A stretch of DNA of 64,000 nt from Sphingobacteriaceae bacterium (GCA_016715905.1 JADJXI010000017.1:372001-436000); one strand, 5' to 3'. Counted from the stretch's first letter, positions 44,130 to 52,908 are shown. The notes: a model not told the origin generated them from the letters alone. Numbers and translations are program-made.

Positions 44130-44432
44130 TTAATCTACCTGCCGCAGTAAAGTGCGAAATGTGGCATATTTATCCTTATAACGCTCCGAGTGTTCTTTTT
44201 GTAAACCGGGCGCAAAATCCTTTTGATATTTTTCTATATCCTCAATACTTTGAAATTTATACTGTACGGAATAGGTTTTACCCTCATCTTCAACATACAT
44301 TACTTCATGAATTTTAGCCTCAATAAAACAACCGGTTTTTAAAACATCGGGTATGTGCACATGCTTCATCCAGTCAAGCCAATCTTCATGCACATCATGG
44401 GTAATATTGATGGTTACATTGTAAATAAACAT
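44130..44432 (-). CDS. DUF4286-family protein
   Basis: 100 residues. FIYNVTINITHDVHEDWLDWMKHVHIPDVLKTGCF followed by YSVQYKFQSIEDIEKYQKDFAPGLQKEHSERYKDKYATFRTLL is the DUF4286 pattern, a small ferredoxin-like (dimeric alpha-beta barrel) fold common in Bacteroidota with no known function. It is a single gene, convergent with the unknown protein at 43601. On the minus strand TACTTTAG (one base off the -7 consensus) lies 4 bases before the ATG. Confidence 0.85.
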   Translation of the reverse strand: MFIYNVTINITHDVHEDWLDWMKHVHIPDVLKTGCFIEAKIHEVMYVEDEGKTYSVQYKFQSIEDIEKYQKDFAPGLQKEHSERYKDKYATFRTLLRQVD

Positions 44433-44534
44433 TCGACTAAAGTAAAAAATTATAAATAATTACTTGCATGTTCCTTCGGCTTAAAGGCCTAATTAGTAAT
44501 ATTAAATAAAGAATATTTGTAACTTTAAGGCTAT

Positions 44535-45815
44535 ATGTACAGCACTTTTGTTAATGAACTTCGCTGGCGCGGAGTAATACACGATATCATGCCGGGCACG
44601 GAAGAATTACTGGCTCAAGAAATGGTTACCGGTTATATTGGCTTTGACCCTACCGCTGATTCCTTGCATGTGGGAAGCCTTACACAAATCATTACATTAA
44701 TTCGATTACAAAATGCCGGGCACAAACCCATTGCCCTCATTGGCGGGGCTACAGGTATGGTTGGCGACCCAAGCGGAAAATCGGCAGAAAGAAATTTATT
44801 AGACTCGACTACTTTATCAAAAAATATTGAAGGCATTCAAAAGCAACTAAAACATTTTTTAAAATCAGGAAACGAAAAAAACAGTGTAGTTTTTGTGAAT
44901 AATTTCGATTGGATGAAAAATTATTCTTTTCTGGATTTTATACGAGATGCAGGCAAACACTTAACCGTTAGTTATATGCTTGCCAAAGACTCTGTAAAAA
45001 ACCGACTTGAAAACGGAATGAGCTTCACTGAATTTAGTTACCAATTGTTACAGGCCTATGATTTTTTTTATTTGTATGAAAATCAAAATTGTAAATTACA
45101 ATTAGGCGGCTCAGATCAATGGGGAAATATAACCGGAGGCACTGAATTAATTCGTAGAAAGTGTGGGGGAGAAGCCTATGCGCTCACTACGCAATTAATA
45201 AAAAAGGCAGATGGGAGTAAATTCGGAAAATCCGAAAGCGGAAATATTTGGTTGGATAAATCAAAAACCTCGCCTTTTAAATTTTATCAATTCTGGATTA
45301 ATACCGCAGACGATGATGCCGCAAATTTTATTAAAACTTTTACTTTTTTAAGCCAAACTGAAATTGAAAAATTGATTCAGGACCACAATACTGACCCCGG
45401 AAAAAGAGTTTTGCAAAAAGCCCTGGCTAAGGAGTTAACGGTAATGGTTCATTCTGAGGCGGATTACAATTCAGCCCTTGCAGCCAGCCAGATTTTATTT
45501 AATGGCACAATTGTTGATTTAAGTAACTTAGATGAAGAAACATTTAATGATGTGCTTGAAGGTGTGCCGGTTTTCAATATTTCTATATCTGAATTGGAAA
45601 ACGGAATTGGTGTATTAGATTTATTAGCTGAAAAAACAAATATATTTAGCAGTAAAGGAGAAGCCCGAAAAATGATACAAGGAGGCGGGGTAAGTATTAA
45701 TAAGGAAAAAATAAACGCGCCTGAACACATAGTGAACGCAAAATCATTAATAAAGAATAAATATTTGTTAATCCAAAAAGGTAAAAAAAATTATTATTTG
45801 TGTAATATAAATTAG
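44535..45815 (+). CDS. tyrS: Tyrosyl-tRNA synthetase
   Basis: 426 residues, full length for bacterial TyrRS. The N-terminal catalytic domain has GFDPTADSLHVGSL (HIGH-like), GGATGMVGDPSGKSAERNLL, QLGGSDQWGNITGG and the KMSKS equivalent KFGKSESG. The C-terminal S4 RNA-binding domain includes SSKGEARKMIQGGGVSINKEKI. It is followed after 2 bases by rpoN, so the two are probably co-transcribed. Confidence 0.97.
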   Translation: MYSTFVNELRWRGVIHDIMPGTEELLAQEMVTGYIGFDPTADSLHVGSLTQIITLIRLQNAGHKPIALIGGATGMVGDPSGKSAERNLLDSTTLSKNIEGIQKQLKHFLKSGNEKNSVVFVNNFDWMKNYSFLDFIRDAGKHLTVSYMLAKDSVKNRLENGMSFTEFSYQLLQAYDFFYLYENQNCKLQLGGSDQWGNITGGTELIRRKCGGEAYALTTQLIKKADGSKFGKSESGNIWLDKSKTSPFKFYQFWINTADDDAANFIKTFTFLSQTEIEKLIQDHNTDPGKRVLQKALAKELTVMVHSEADYNSALAASQILFNGTIVDLSNLDEETFNDVLEGVPVFNISISELENGIGVLDLLAEKTNIFSSKGEARKMIQGGGVSINKEKINAPEHIVNAKSLIKNKYLLIQKGKKNYYLCNIN

Positions 45816-45817
45816 CA

Positions 45818-47287
45818 ATGGCACTTAAACATTCACAGCAATTAAAGCTTTCTCAAAAGCTGTTACCGCAACAAATTTTGCTGATGAAATTATTGCAATT
45901 ACCTACTATAGCCTTAGAAGAACGAATTAAAGAAGAGCTCGAAACAAATCCGGCCCTGGAGGAAGAAGCTGAACAGGTAGAATCAGAAGAATTTGATAAC
46001 GAAGAAGTAGCAGAAGAGGAATTTGATGAAAACGGAGATTTAAAGGAACAGGAACAAGTAAATGATGTGGAGATGGAAGATTATATGGATGCTGAAGAGT
46101 TAGATTCGTATAAATATGAGGTGGTTAACAAAGGAAAAGATGATGACCAAAGAGAATACGTAGTTGTTGAAGGTCCGGGATTCAGAGAGTTGATGGAACA
46201 ACAATTAGCTATGCGGAACTTAAGCGACCAGGAATTTATTATAGGTAATTATTTAATTGGGTGTATTGATGAGGATGGATATATTAGAAGAGAAGTAGAA
46301 TTAATAAGTGATGATATTGCATTTAATTACAATGTAAAAACCGACATTACTGAAGTTAAAAAAGTATTGGGTATTCTTCAGGAATTAGATCCTCCCGGAA
46401 TTGCGGCCACCAATTTACAAGAATGTCTATTAATTCAACTGGAAAGAAAACCTGAAAAAACGAAGGATGTTTTACAGGCAATAGATGTAGTTAAAAACTA
46501 CATGGAAGAGTTTTCAAAAAAACATTACGATAAAATTTTAAAGAAACTACAAATTGATAATGAAGAACTGAAAGAAATTATTGATGTAATCAAACATTTA
46601 AATCCTCGTCCAGGAAATTCCGATTCAAAAGATTTAGGGGTAAGTGAAGTGGTTCCTGATTTCATCGTTTCGGTAAGCGACGGAAAAGTAGAGCTCAATT
46701 TAAACAGCAGAAATATGCCTGATTTAAAAATCAGCAAAGAGTATATTGAAATGCTCAAAGAATATTCAAAAAGCAAAGACAAAAGTGGCAAAGAAGCAAC
46801 CGGATTTATTAAAGGTAAAATTGAAAATGCAAGCTGGTTTATTGAAGCGCTTCAGCAACGCTATACAACCTTGTTATTAACCATGCAATGCATTATGGAA
46901 TATCAGGAGGAATATTTTTTAACCGGTGACGAAAGCAAAATCAGACCTATGATTTTAAAAGATATTTCTAATCGTGTTGGACTCGATCTCTCTACCATTT
47001 CACGGGTGGCCAACAGCAAATATGTGCAAACTCCTTATGGTACCTTTTTACTCAAAACATTTTTTAGCGAAAGCATGAGTACCGATAGTGGAGAAGAAGT
47101 TAGTACACGAGAGATTAAAAAGATTTTGCAGGATATTGTAGCGGCCGAAGATAAAAGTAAGCCCTTAACGGATGATGAATTGTGCGATAAATTAAAAGAG
47201 AAAGGGTATTCCATTGCCCGCCGAACCGTTGCTAAATACCGCGAACAACTGGATATACCGGTTGGCAGAATGCGAAAAGAAGTATAG
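45818..47287 (+). CDS. rpoN: RNA polymerase sigma-54 factor
   Basis: 489 residues. The Gln/Leu-rich region I (HSQQLKLSQKLLPQQILLMKLLQLP ... ELETNPALEEEAEQ) contacts the activator. A very acidic region II (~50-110) follows, then the core-binding domain (FIIGNYLIGCIDEDGY, LDPPGIAATNLQECL). The DNA-binding C-terminus contains SRVANSKYVQTPYGTFLLKTFF and the RpoN box ARRTVAKYRE. It requires enhancer-binding ATPases for open complex formation; none is in the window. It lies directly behind tyrS, with the YdeI-like gene 4 bases after its stop. Confidence 0.97.
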   Translation: MALKHSQQLKLSQKLLPQQILLMKLLQLPTIALEERIKEELETNPALEEEAEQVESEEFDNEEVAEEEFDENGDLKEQEQVNDVEMEDYMDAEELDSYKYEVVNKGKDDDQREYVVVEGPGFRELMEQQLAMRNLSDQEFIIGNYLIGCIDEDGYIRREVELISDDIAFNYNVKTDITEVKKVLGILQELDPPGIAATNLQECLLIQLERKPEKTKDVLQAIDVVKNYMEEFSKKHYDKILKKLQIDNEELKEIIDVIKHLNPRPGNSDSKDLGVSEVVPDFIVSVSDGKVELNLNSRNMPDLKISKEYIEMLKEYSKSKDKSGKEATGFIKGKIENASWFIEALQQRYTTLLLTMQCIMEYQEEYFLTGDESKIRPMILKDISNRVGLDLSTISRVANSKYVQTPYGTFLLKTFFSESMSTDSGEEVSTREIKKILQDIVAAEDKSKPLTDDELCDKLKEKGYSIARRTVAKYREQLDIPVGRMRKEV

Positions 47288-47291
47288 ATCA

Positions 47292-47795
47292 ATGCCTCAA
47301 TTTATTGCTACAGTATACAAATACGGTAAAAAGGGAGATAAAACCGGTTGGACATTTGTTGAAATGCCTTTGGATATTATCAGCCAATTGAAATTAAAAA
47401 ACAGAAGAGAATTTAAAATAAAAGGCTGGATTGATGATGCGCAAATTAAAAGATTAGTTTGTTACCCGGTTAAAAACGGAACCTACATCATTGCGTTAAA
47501 TGCGGAAGTTAGAAAAAAAATAAAAAAGAGTGAAGGGGATCAGGTAAGTATTAAATTTACTTTAGATAAAAGTGCTGCATTACAATCTCCGGAATTATTA
47601 GATTGTTTGAAGGAAGATAAAGTGGCACAAAAGCAATTTGAAAGTTTACCCTTATCGCATCGAAATTATTTTCACCGATATATTTATTCGGCGAAAGGTG
47701 CCGATACCAAAGCAAACAGATTAGTAAATGTGATAAATGCCATGTATAAAAAACAAAATTTTGGCGAGATGTTAAGGGAGCTAAAAGAGAATTGA
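47292..47795 (+). CDS. YdeI/OmpD-associated family protein (DUF1905)
   Basis: 167 residues from the ATG at 47292 (a longer open frame would run into rpoN). The N-terminal DUF1905 barrel (FIATVYKYGKKGDKTGWTFVEMPLDI ... RREFKIKGWIDD ... VKNGTYIIALNAEVRKKIKKSEGD) is followed by the YdeI-like helical part (LLDCLKEDKVAQKQFESLPLSHRNYFHRYIYSAKGADTKANRLVNVI). Biochemical function is unknown. Last gene of tyrS-rpoN-YdeI. A GC-rich element begins right after the stop. Confidence 0.87.
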   Translation: MPQFIATVYKYGKKGDKTGWTFVEMPLDIISQLKLKNRREFKIKGWIDDAQIKRLVCYPVKNGTYIIALNAEVRKKIKKSEGDQVSIKFTLDKSAALQSPELLDCLKEDKVAQKQFESLPLSHRNYFHRYIYSAKGADTKANRLVNVINAMYKKQNFGEMLRELKEN

Positions 47796-47796
47796 G

Positions 47797-47880
47797 GATT
47801 CGCGGCAGGGATCGAACGGTTTGTTTGAGCCCCCGCTTTTTCAGCGGGGCGAGTAGTGAGAGCCCGTAAGCCGCCCAAAT
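47797..47880. repeat. GC-rich structured element with tRNA-3'-end-like terminus
   Basis: About 84 bases of GC-rich sequence in an AT-rich gap. On the plus strand it starts GGATTCGCGGCAGGGATCGAAC, the reverse complement of a tRNA-like TpsiC loop and acceptor end (GTTCGATCCCTGCC). It then has a perfect 7-bp hairpin, CCCCGCT-TTTTC-AGCGGGG, and a GGGCGGCTTACGGGCTCTC-type end on the minus strand. The T-stem does not pair, and no D or anticodon arm is present, so it is not a working tRNA. It looks like one copy of an interspersed element or a mobile-element scar; I see no second copy in this window. Confidence 0.55.
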
Positions 47881-47885
47881 AAAAA

Positions 47886-47909
47886 AAAGGAGAGCAATCG
47901 CCCTCCTTT
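47886..47909. terminator. Bidirectional terminator at the end of the atp operon
   Basis: AAAGGAG (47886-47892) pairs with CTCCTTT (47903-47909), extended by two inner GC pairs around an AATC loop. A/T runs on both sides let it serve the minus-strand atp operon and the plus-strand YdeI gene. Confidence 0.78.
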
Positions 47910-47930
47910 ATTTATTTTTAAAAATTTATT

Positions 47931-48803
47931 TTAATTTTTTAAAGCTTCGGCACCACCCACAATTTCCAATATTTCTTTGGTAATGGAAGCTTGGCGGGCT
48001 TTGTTATAAGTAATTTTTAATTCTTTTTGCATGGCCATAGCATTATCGGTTGCTTTGTGCATGGCTGTCATACGTGCGCCGTGTTCACTAGCCACACTAT
48101 CTAATAAAGCTTTATAAAATTGAGTTTTTAAACTTAGGGGAATTAAGTTATTTAATATTTCGGCTTCACTGGGTTCAAAAATATAATCTGCGATTTTTTG
48201 TTCAGCATTACCCGGTTGAATAGGAAGCATCGTTTCCTCAATTGTAGATTGAACAGCCGCATTTTTAAATTGGTTGTAAACCAATATCACTTTATCAAAC
48301 TGATTGTTTTTGTAAGCATCCATTACTTGTTGCATCACCGCAGAGGCGGCCTCAAAAGTTAGTTTATCGTACAAATGATTACCATTGTGAGGCATATCAG
48401 AGCCGTTTACGATATAACTGGTTTTTCGAAAAGCATCGTTTACTTTTTTACCAACCGGAAGAACTGTTATAGTATGACCGTTTAATTCATTTTTAATTAA
48501 TGAATTTACGCGTTTAATAATATTGGAATTAAATGCACCGGCTAATCCTCTATTGGATGAGAGCGCAATGATTAACGTGTTTTTCCCGGTTCTAGATGAA
48601 GAATAAACATTTTCATTATTATCAGAATTGCCGCTTACGTTTTCTAGAATCTCTTTTAATTTATTTGCATAAGGACGCATTTGAGTAACCGCATCCTGGG
48701 CTCTCTTAAGTTTAGCAGCACTAACCATTTTCATGGCGCTGGTAATTTGCATGGTGCTACCAACTGAGACAATTCTATTTCGGACTTCCTTTAAACTTGG
48801 CAT
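47931..48803 (-). CDS. atpG: ATP synthase F1 subunit gamma
   Basis: 290 residues, the rotor shaft of F1. The N-terminal helix (SLKEVRNRIVSVGSTMQITSAMKMVSAAKLKRAQ) and the C-terminal helix (DSVASEHGARMTAMHKATDNAMAMQKELKITYNKARQASITKEILEIVGGAEAL) form the coiled coil and carry the family signature. The middle is a Rossmann-like globular part (LIIALSSNRGLAGAFN). Last gene of the minus-strand atpBEFHAG cluster, 21 bases after atpA. Confidence 0.97.
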   Translation of the reverse strand: MPSLKEVRNRIVSVGSTMQITSAMKMVSAAKLKRAQDAVTQMRPYANKLKEILENVSGNSDNNENVYSSSRTGKNTLIIALSSNRGLAGAFNSNIIKRVNSLIKNELNGHTITVLPVGKKVNDAFRKTSYIVNGSDMPHNGNHLYDKLTFEAASAVMQQVMDAYKNNQFDKVILVYNQFKNAAVQSTIEETMLPIQPGNAEQKIADYIFEPSEAEILNNLIPLSLKTQFYKALLDSVASEHGARMTAMHKATDNAMAMQKELKITYNKARQASITKEILEIVGGAEALKN

Positions 48804-48824
48804 TTTAAAACCGGATATTCAATA

Positions 48825-50402
48825 TTAATTATATTTACCTGTTAAATCTTTAGCAACTGCCTCCAATACATTCGTTATTTCGTCTGTATATTTTCCGGCT
48901 TTTAATTCGTCTAAAGTTGATTTGTGCTTACGTTCCAAAACATCTAAAAATTCTTTTTCAAACTCTCTCACTTTATTTACAGGCACTGCTCTTAATAAAT
49001 TTTTAGTTCCTAAATAAATAATAGCAATTTGCTGTTCTACGCGCAAAGGCGAAAATTGACCTTGTTTTAAAATTTCAACATTTCGTGCGCCTTTATCTAA
49101 GATAGATTTAGTAGCCGCATCCAGGTCTGAACCAAATTTAGCAAAGGCTTCTAATTCGCGGTATTGTGCCTGATCTAATTTAAGAGTTCCGGCAACTTTT
49201 TTCATTGATTTGATTTGTGCATTTCCACCTACACGAGATACGGAAATACCTACGTTAATGGCCGGTCTAACACCGGAGTTAAATAAATTACCTTCTAAAA
49301 ATATTTGTCCATCGGTAATAGAAATTACGTTGGTTGGAATATATGCAGATACGTCGCCCGCTTGTGTTTCAATAATTGGTAATGCGGTTAATGATCCTCC
49401 GCCTTTCACCAAATCTTTGATAGATTCAGGTAAATCATTCATGCTTTTAGCAATTACATCAGATGCATTAATTTTTGCAGCTCTTTCTAATAAACGGCTG
49501 TGTAAGTAAAACACGTCACCGGGATAAGCTTCACGTCCGGGAGGTCGGCGTAATAATAAGGAAACCTCACGATAAGCTACTGCTTGTTTGGAAAGGTCAT
49601 CAAATACAATTAATGCAGGTCTTCCGGTATCTCTGAAAAATTCTCCAATAGCAGCGCCGGCAAATGGAGCGTAAAATTGTAATGGTGCAGGGTCAGAAGC
49701 GTTAGCTGCAACAACAACGGTATAAGCCATAGCTCCGTTTTCTTCTAATACACGCACGATGTTTGCAACGGTAGATCCTTTTTGACCAATGGCAACATAA
49801 ATACAAAATACCGGCTTACCCGCTTCAAAAAACTCTTTTTGATTAATAATGGTATCAATACAAACTGCTGTTTTTCCGGTTTGACGATCGCCAATTACCA
49901 ACTCACGTTGTCCGCGACCAATTGGAATCATGGCATCAATGGCTTTAATTCCGGTTTGTAGAGGCTCAGTAACCGGTTGACGATAAATTACACCCGGGGC
50001 TTTTCTTTCCAAAGGCATTTCGTATGTTTTTCCTTGAATAGGGCCTTTTCCATCAATCGGATTTCCTAATGTATCCACAACACGGCCCAACATACCTTCA
50101 CCCACATTTAAGGAGGCAATTCTTCCGGTTCTTTTTACAGAACTTCCTTCTTTAATTCCTTCGCTTGGTCCTAATAATACAGCTCCAATATTATCTTCTT
50201 CCAGGTTTAATACAATTGCTTGCAATCCTGTTTCAAATTCAATTAATTCACCGGACTGTACTTTAGACAATCCATAAATACGAGCAATTCCGTCTCCTAC
50301 TTGTAAAACAGAACCAACTTCTTCCAATTCAGCTTCGCTTTTGAAGCCGCTTAATTGTTGTCTAAGTATTGCAGATACTTCTGCGGGTTTTATATCAGCC
50401 AT
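48825..50402 (-). CDS. atpA: ATP synthase F1 subunit alpha
   Basis: 525 residues. The P-loop GDRQTGKTAV, the FDDLSKQAVAYREVSLLLRRPPGREAYPGDVFYLHSRLLERAAK signature and the arginine-finger region SRVGGNAQIKSMKKVAGTLKLDQAQ are all present. It provides the non-catalytic nucleotide sites of F1. It lies between atpH (23-base gap) and atpG. atpD and atpC are not here, as usual for this phylum where they form a separate cluster. Confidence 0.98.
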   Translation of the reverse strand: MADIKPAEVSAILRQQLSGFKSEAELEEVGSVLQVGDGIARIYGLSKVQSGELIEFETGLQAIVLNLEEDNIGAVLLGPSEGIKEGSSVKRTGRIASLNVGEGMLGRVVDTLGNPIDGKGPIQGKTYEMPLERKAPGVIYRQPVTEPLQTGIKAIDAMIPIGRGQRELVIGDRQTGKTAVCIDTIINQKEFFEAGKPVFCIYVAIGQKGSTVANIVRVLEENGAMAYTVVVAANASDPAPLQFYAPFAGAAIGEFFRDTGRPALIVFDDLSKQAVAYREVSLLLRRPPGREAYPGDVFYLHSRLLERAAKINASDVIAKSMNDLPESIKDLVKGGGSLTALPIIETQAGDVSAYIPTNVISITDGQIFLEGNLFNSGVRPAINVGISVSRVGGNAQIKSMKKVAGTLKLDQAQYRELEAFAKFGSDLDAATKSILDKGARNVEILKQGQFSPLRVEQQIAIIYLGTKNLLRAVPVNKVREFEKEFLDVLERKHKSTLDELKAGKYTDEITNVLEAVAKDLTGKYN

Positions 50403-50425
50403 TTTATTGTAATTATCCTTTATTA

Positions 50426-50977
50426 TTAATTCATACTAGGAACAAATAGGTTCCCTGAAAAATCTTTTTTTAATTTATTTAATTTGCTTGCAATGCTTTG
50501 ATCAATTTGTTTATCGTTAATAGTTAAAATAAAGCCGCCAATTAAGGAAGGATTTACTTTTTCCATTAATTCAATTTCTCCCTTTACATTTTGTTTTACT
50601 AAACTTAAAACACTTTCTTTTAGTTTCGCGTCCAAAGCAATAGCACTTTCAATTTTAACTGTTGTGATATTTTTATAAATTTTATATTGAGCGTCGAATG
50701 ATGAAGCAATGTGTGAAATATAATTTTCTCTGCGCTTGGAGGCGATTAGGTTTAAAAAACTTAAAGAAAGGGTGGAAATATTTTTTTCAAAGATAGATTT
50801 TAAGATGGCTATTTTTTTATCGGTATTTACTACCGGACTTTCTAACAACAAAACAAACTCACGATTAGACTTACATAAAGAGTCAATGATTTGCATGTCC
50901 TTTCTGACAACTTCCAGTTGTTTGTTTTCGATGGAAAGATCGAGAAGGGATTTAGCGTATCGTGAAGCAACAATCAT
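50426..50977 (-). CDS. atpH: ATP synthase F1 subunit delta
   Basis: 183 residues. The OSCP/delta pattern is seen: ASRYAKSLLDLSIENKQLEVVRKDMQ at the N-terminus (helical bundle), LLLESPVVNTDKKIAILKSIFE in the middle and VNPSLIGGFILTINDKQIDQSIASKLNKLKKDF at the C-terminus. It joins the peripheral stalk to F1. It starts one base after the atpF stop. Confidence 0.95.
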   Translation of the reverse strand: MIVASRYAKSLLDLSIENKQLEVVRKDMQIIDSLCKSNREFVLLLESPVVNTDKKIAILKSIFEKNISTLSLSFLNLIASKRRENYISHIASSFDAQYKIYKNITTVKIESAIALDAKLKESVLSLVKQNVKGEIELMEKVNPSLIGGFILTINDKQIDQSIASKLNKLKKDFSGNLFVPSMN

Positions 50978-50978
50978 A

Positions 50979-51494
50979 TTAATTCATATTTATGTCTTTC
51001 ATAAAACTGTTTACCAACGTTTTTTGTTTTTCGTCGCTCGACAGTTCTGACTTTAATATTTTCTCAGCTATTTCAATAGATAAAGTAGCCACTTGATTTT
51101 TTAATTCTGTAATCGCTGCATTTTTTTCGTTATTTATTTGTTCTCTTGCAGCTGCTACTATTCTTTCGCTTTCTTTAGAAGCTTTAGTTTTAGCTTCGGC
51201 AATAATAGCTTCTTTGGTGTCTCTGGCCTCTTTCAACATATTATCACGCTCTTCTCTGGCCTGTGCCAATATCTTTTCATTGTTTTCTTTTAACTCACGC
51301 ATGTCATTTAAAGCACTTTGCGCACTCGCTAAAGCTTTTTCAATTCCTTCTTCGCGCGTTTTTATTGCGCTTAATATAGGTTTCCATGCATATTTGCTTA
51401 ACAATACAACCAATAAAATAAATACAATGGTTGTCCAAAATATTAACCCTATTCCGGGAGTTGTAAGCGAACTTAGTATTAAAAGATTATTCAT
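50979..51494 (-). CDS. atpF: ATP synthase F0 subunit b
   Basis: 171 residues. One N-terminal membrane helix (GIGLIFWTTIVFILLVVLLSKYAW) is followed by a long charged helix (KPILSAIKTREEGIEKALASAQSALNDMRELKENNEKILAQA...) that forms the peripheral stalk dimer. Preceded by a 60-base gap containing a terminator-like hairpin after atpE; followed directly by atpH. Confidence 0.96.
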   Translation of the reverse strand: MNNLLILSSLTTPGIGLIFWTTIVFILLVVLLSKYAWKPILSAIKTREEGIEKALASAQSALNDMRELKENNEKILAQAREERDNMLKEARDTKEAIIAEAKTKASKESERIVAAAREQINNEKNAAITELKNQVATLSIEIAEKILKSELSSDEKQKTLVNSFMKDINMN

Positions 51495-51516
51495 GTTTTA
51501 GTATTTAATTTAATTT

Positions 51517-51547
51517 TAAAAAAAGCTCCGCGCCAACCGCACGGAGC
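51517..51547 (-). terminator. Terminator-like hairpin inside the atp operon, between atpE and atpF
   Basis: On the minus strand GCTCCGTGC (51547-51539) pairs with GCGCGGAGC (51533-51525) over 9 bp with one G-U pair and a 5-base loop, followed by seven T (51524-51518). This is a full intrinsic terminator structure just after the atpE stop. It probably acts as a partial terminator or 3'-end stabiliser that favours atpE mRNA. Confidence 0.75.
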
Positions 51548-51554
51548 AATTTTT

Positions 51555-51767
51555 TTAGTTTCCGCCTTGCATTAAGGCTACAACTACACCGAATAAAGCA
51601 ACACCCTCGATAAGAGCTGCTGCAATAATCATTGTTGTTTGAATTTTGTTGTACATCTCAGGTTGACGTGCAATAGCTTCTACTGCATGACCTCCGATTT
51701 GTCCGATACCGATTCCGGCTCCTATCACCGATAAACCTGCACCGATTGCTGCGATACTTCCAGTCAT
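51555..51767 (-). CDS. atpE: ATP synthase F0 subunit c
   Basis: 70 residues, two membrane helices joined by the polar loop ARQPE. Helix 1 is Gly-rich (GAGLSVIGAGIGIGQIGG); helix 2 has the ion-binding Glu54 in LIEGVALFGVV. The residue after Glu is Gly, not Ser/Thr, so the sodium-binding signature is incomplete and protons are the likely ion. It is followed by a strong hairpin with a T-run, which may raise its expression relative to downstream genes, as the ring needs many copies. Confidence 0.97.
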   Translation of the reverse strand: MTGSIAAIGAGLSVIGAGIGIGQIGGHAVEAIARQPEMYNKIQTTMIIAAALIEGVALFGVVVALMQGGN

Positions 51768-51798
51768 TTTTTTTGTTTTTTATTTGTTTTTATTTGTG

Positions 51799-52875
51799 TT
51801 AATGTTTTTCTCCTGATTCTTCATGGTGATGTTCAACCCTTGCGGAACCAATAAATAATGCGGTTAATAATGTAAAAATATAAGCCTGTAAAAGCGCAAC
51901 TAAGCATTCTAATACGTCAATAAACAATCCAAATGCGATGGACAAAGGAGAAATCCATAAAGTTTTAAAAATAAATATCAGGCCAACTAAACTAATTATG
52001 ATGATGTGCCCGGCTGTCATGTTAGCGAATAAACGTATCATTAAAGCAAAGGGCTTTGTGAAGATACCTACAATTTCTAAAGGGATCATCATGGGCCATA
52101 GCGCTTTGGGTGTAGGTGGCATAAAAATATGTCCCCAATAATATTTGTTGGCCCCTAAATTGGTTACCAATAAAGTAATTAAAGCCATCACGAAAGTAAA
52201 TGCAATATTACCGGTTAAGTTGGCGCCAATAGGAAGCATTCCGAATACGTTGTTTATCAATATTAAAAAGAAAACCGTTAACAGGTAGGGAACGTATTTT
52301 TCATATCCGTGACCAATATTGGTTTGCGCAATATCATCTCTAACAAAAGTAATTAAAGGCTCGAAAAAAGACTGCTTTCCTTTAGGAGCGGAGGTAACGC
52401 CGGTTTTTTGATAAGCGCGGGCAATGGATGTGAAAAGTAAAAACATGACAAAGGCCGAAATAAGTAATTGCGCAGCATTTTTTGTAATCGAAAAATCATA
52501 AATTTTTTCAGCTTCATCATTTGATACAATTTCCTCTTCCACTAACCGGTAACCGTTATATTCTGCATGTCCATGCTCAAAAACCGAAGATGAAAAAAAC
52601 TGAAGACCTTTGGTGTTAGAATAAATTATACACGGAAGTGGGATAGCAACGGCATCGTGTCCTTCTCCCCACAAGTGCCAAGAGTGCGAATCCAAAATGT
52701 GTTCAAAAGCTACTTTGGTTATATTTACTTTTTCCTCATCATTGTGTTCGGTGTGGGCAATAGCGGCGTGTTCAACTTCGTCCGGCTCAGATGAAAATGT
52801 AGGCGCTGCTAATAAACATAGAATTAACAGATAAACGCTTTTAATTTTCCAAAATGTACTGCCAATCGAACTCAT
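51799..52875 (-). CDS. atpB: ATP synthase F0 subunit a
   Basis: 358 residues, longer than the ~270 of enteric bacteria. It begins with a signal-like hydrophobic segment (SVYLLILCLLAAPTFSSE) and a ~110-residue extracytoplasmic extension rich in His and acidic residues, typical of Bacteroidota AtpB. The conserved core includes MIPLEIVGIFTKPFALMIRLFANMTAGHIIIISL, with the essential Arg in ALMIRLFANM, and ECLVALLQAYIFTLLTALFI. The C-terminus is His/Glu-rich (VEHHHEESGEKH). It is first in the operon, with a -7 box at 52901-52908; atpI is not present upstream. Confidence 0.96.
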   Translation of the reverse strand: MSSIGSTFWKIKSVYLLILCLLAAPTFSSEPDEVEHAAIAHTEHNDEEKVNITKVAFEHILDSHSWHLWGEGHDAVAIPLPCIIYSNTKGLQFFSSSVFEHGHAEYNGYRLVEEEIVSNDEAEKIYDFSITKNAAQLLISAFVMFLLFTSIARAYQKTGVTSAPKGKQSFFEPLITFVRDDIAQTNIGHGYEKYVPYLLTVFFLILINNVFGMLPIGANLTGNIAFTFVMALITLLVTNLGANKYYWGHIFMPPTPKALWPMMIPLEIVGIFTKPFALMIRLFANMTAGHIIIISLVGLIFIFKTLWISPLSIAFGLFIDVLECLVALLQAYIFTLLTALFIGSARVEHHHEESGEKH

Positions 52876-52900
52876 TATACAATGCTACTTTTTTCGGGTG

Positions 52901-52908
52901 CAAATGTA
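52901..52908 (-). promoter_or_regulatory. -7 promoter box for the atp operon
   Basis: Minus strand TACATTTG matches TAnnTTTG, 25 bases before the atpB ATG, giving a leader of roughly 20 bases. No TTG lies at the ideal -33 distance; the upstream sequence is mostly A/T. Confidence 0.5.

Noticed and set aside
44081..44317. A 78-codon plus-strand frame overlapping the DUF4286 gene.
   Set aside because: Antisense to the conserved DUF4286 frame and begins inside the terminator hairpin.
47684..47878. A 64-codon minus-strand frame covering the GC-rich element and the end of the YdeI-like gene.
   Set aside because: It overlaps a real gene antisense and its composition follows the GC-rich element; no start context or protein-like pattern.
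47797..47880. A complete tRNA gene on the minus strand.
   Set aside because: Only the T-loop and acceptor-like end match; the T-stem does not pair and no D or anticodon arm is present.
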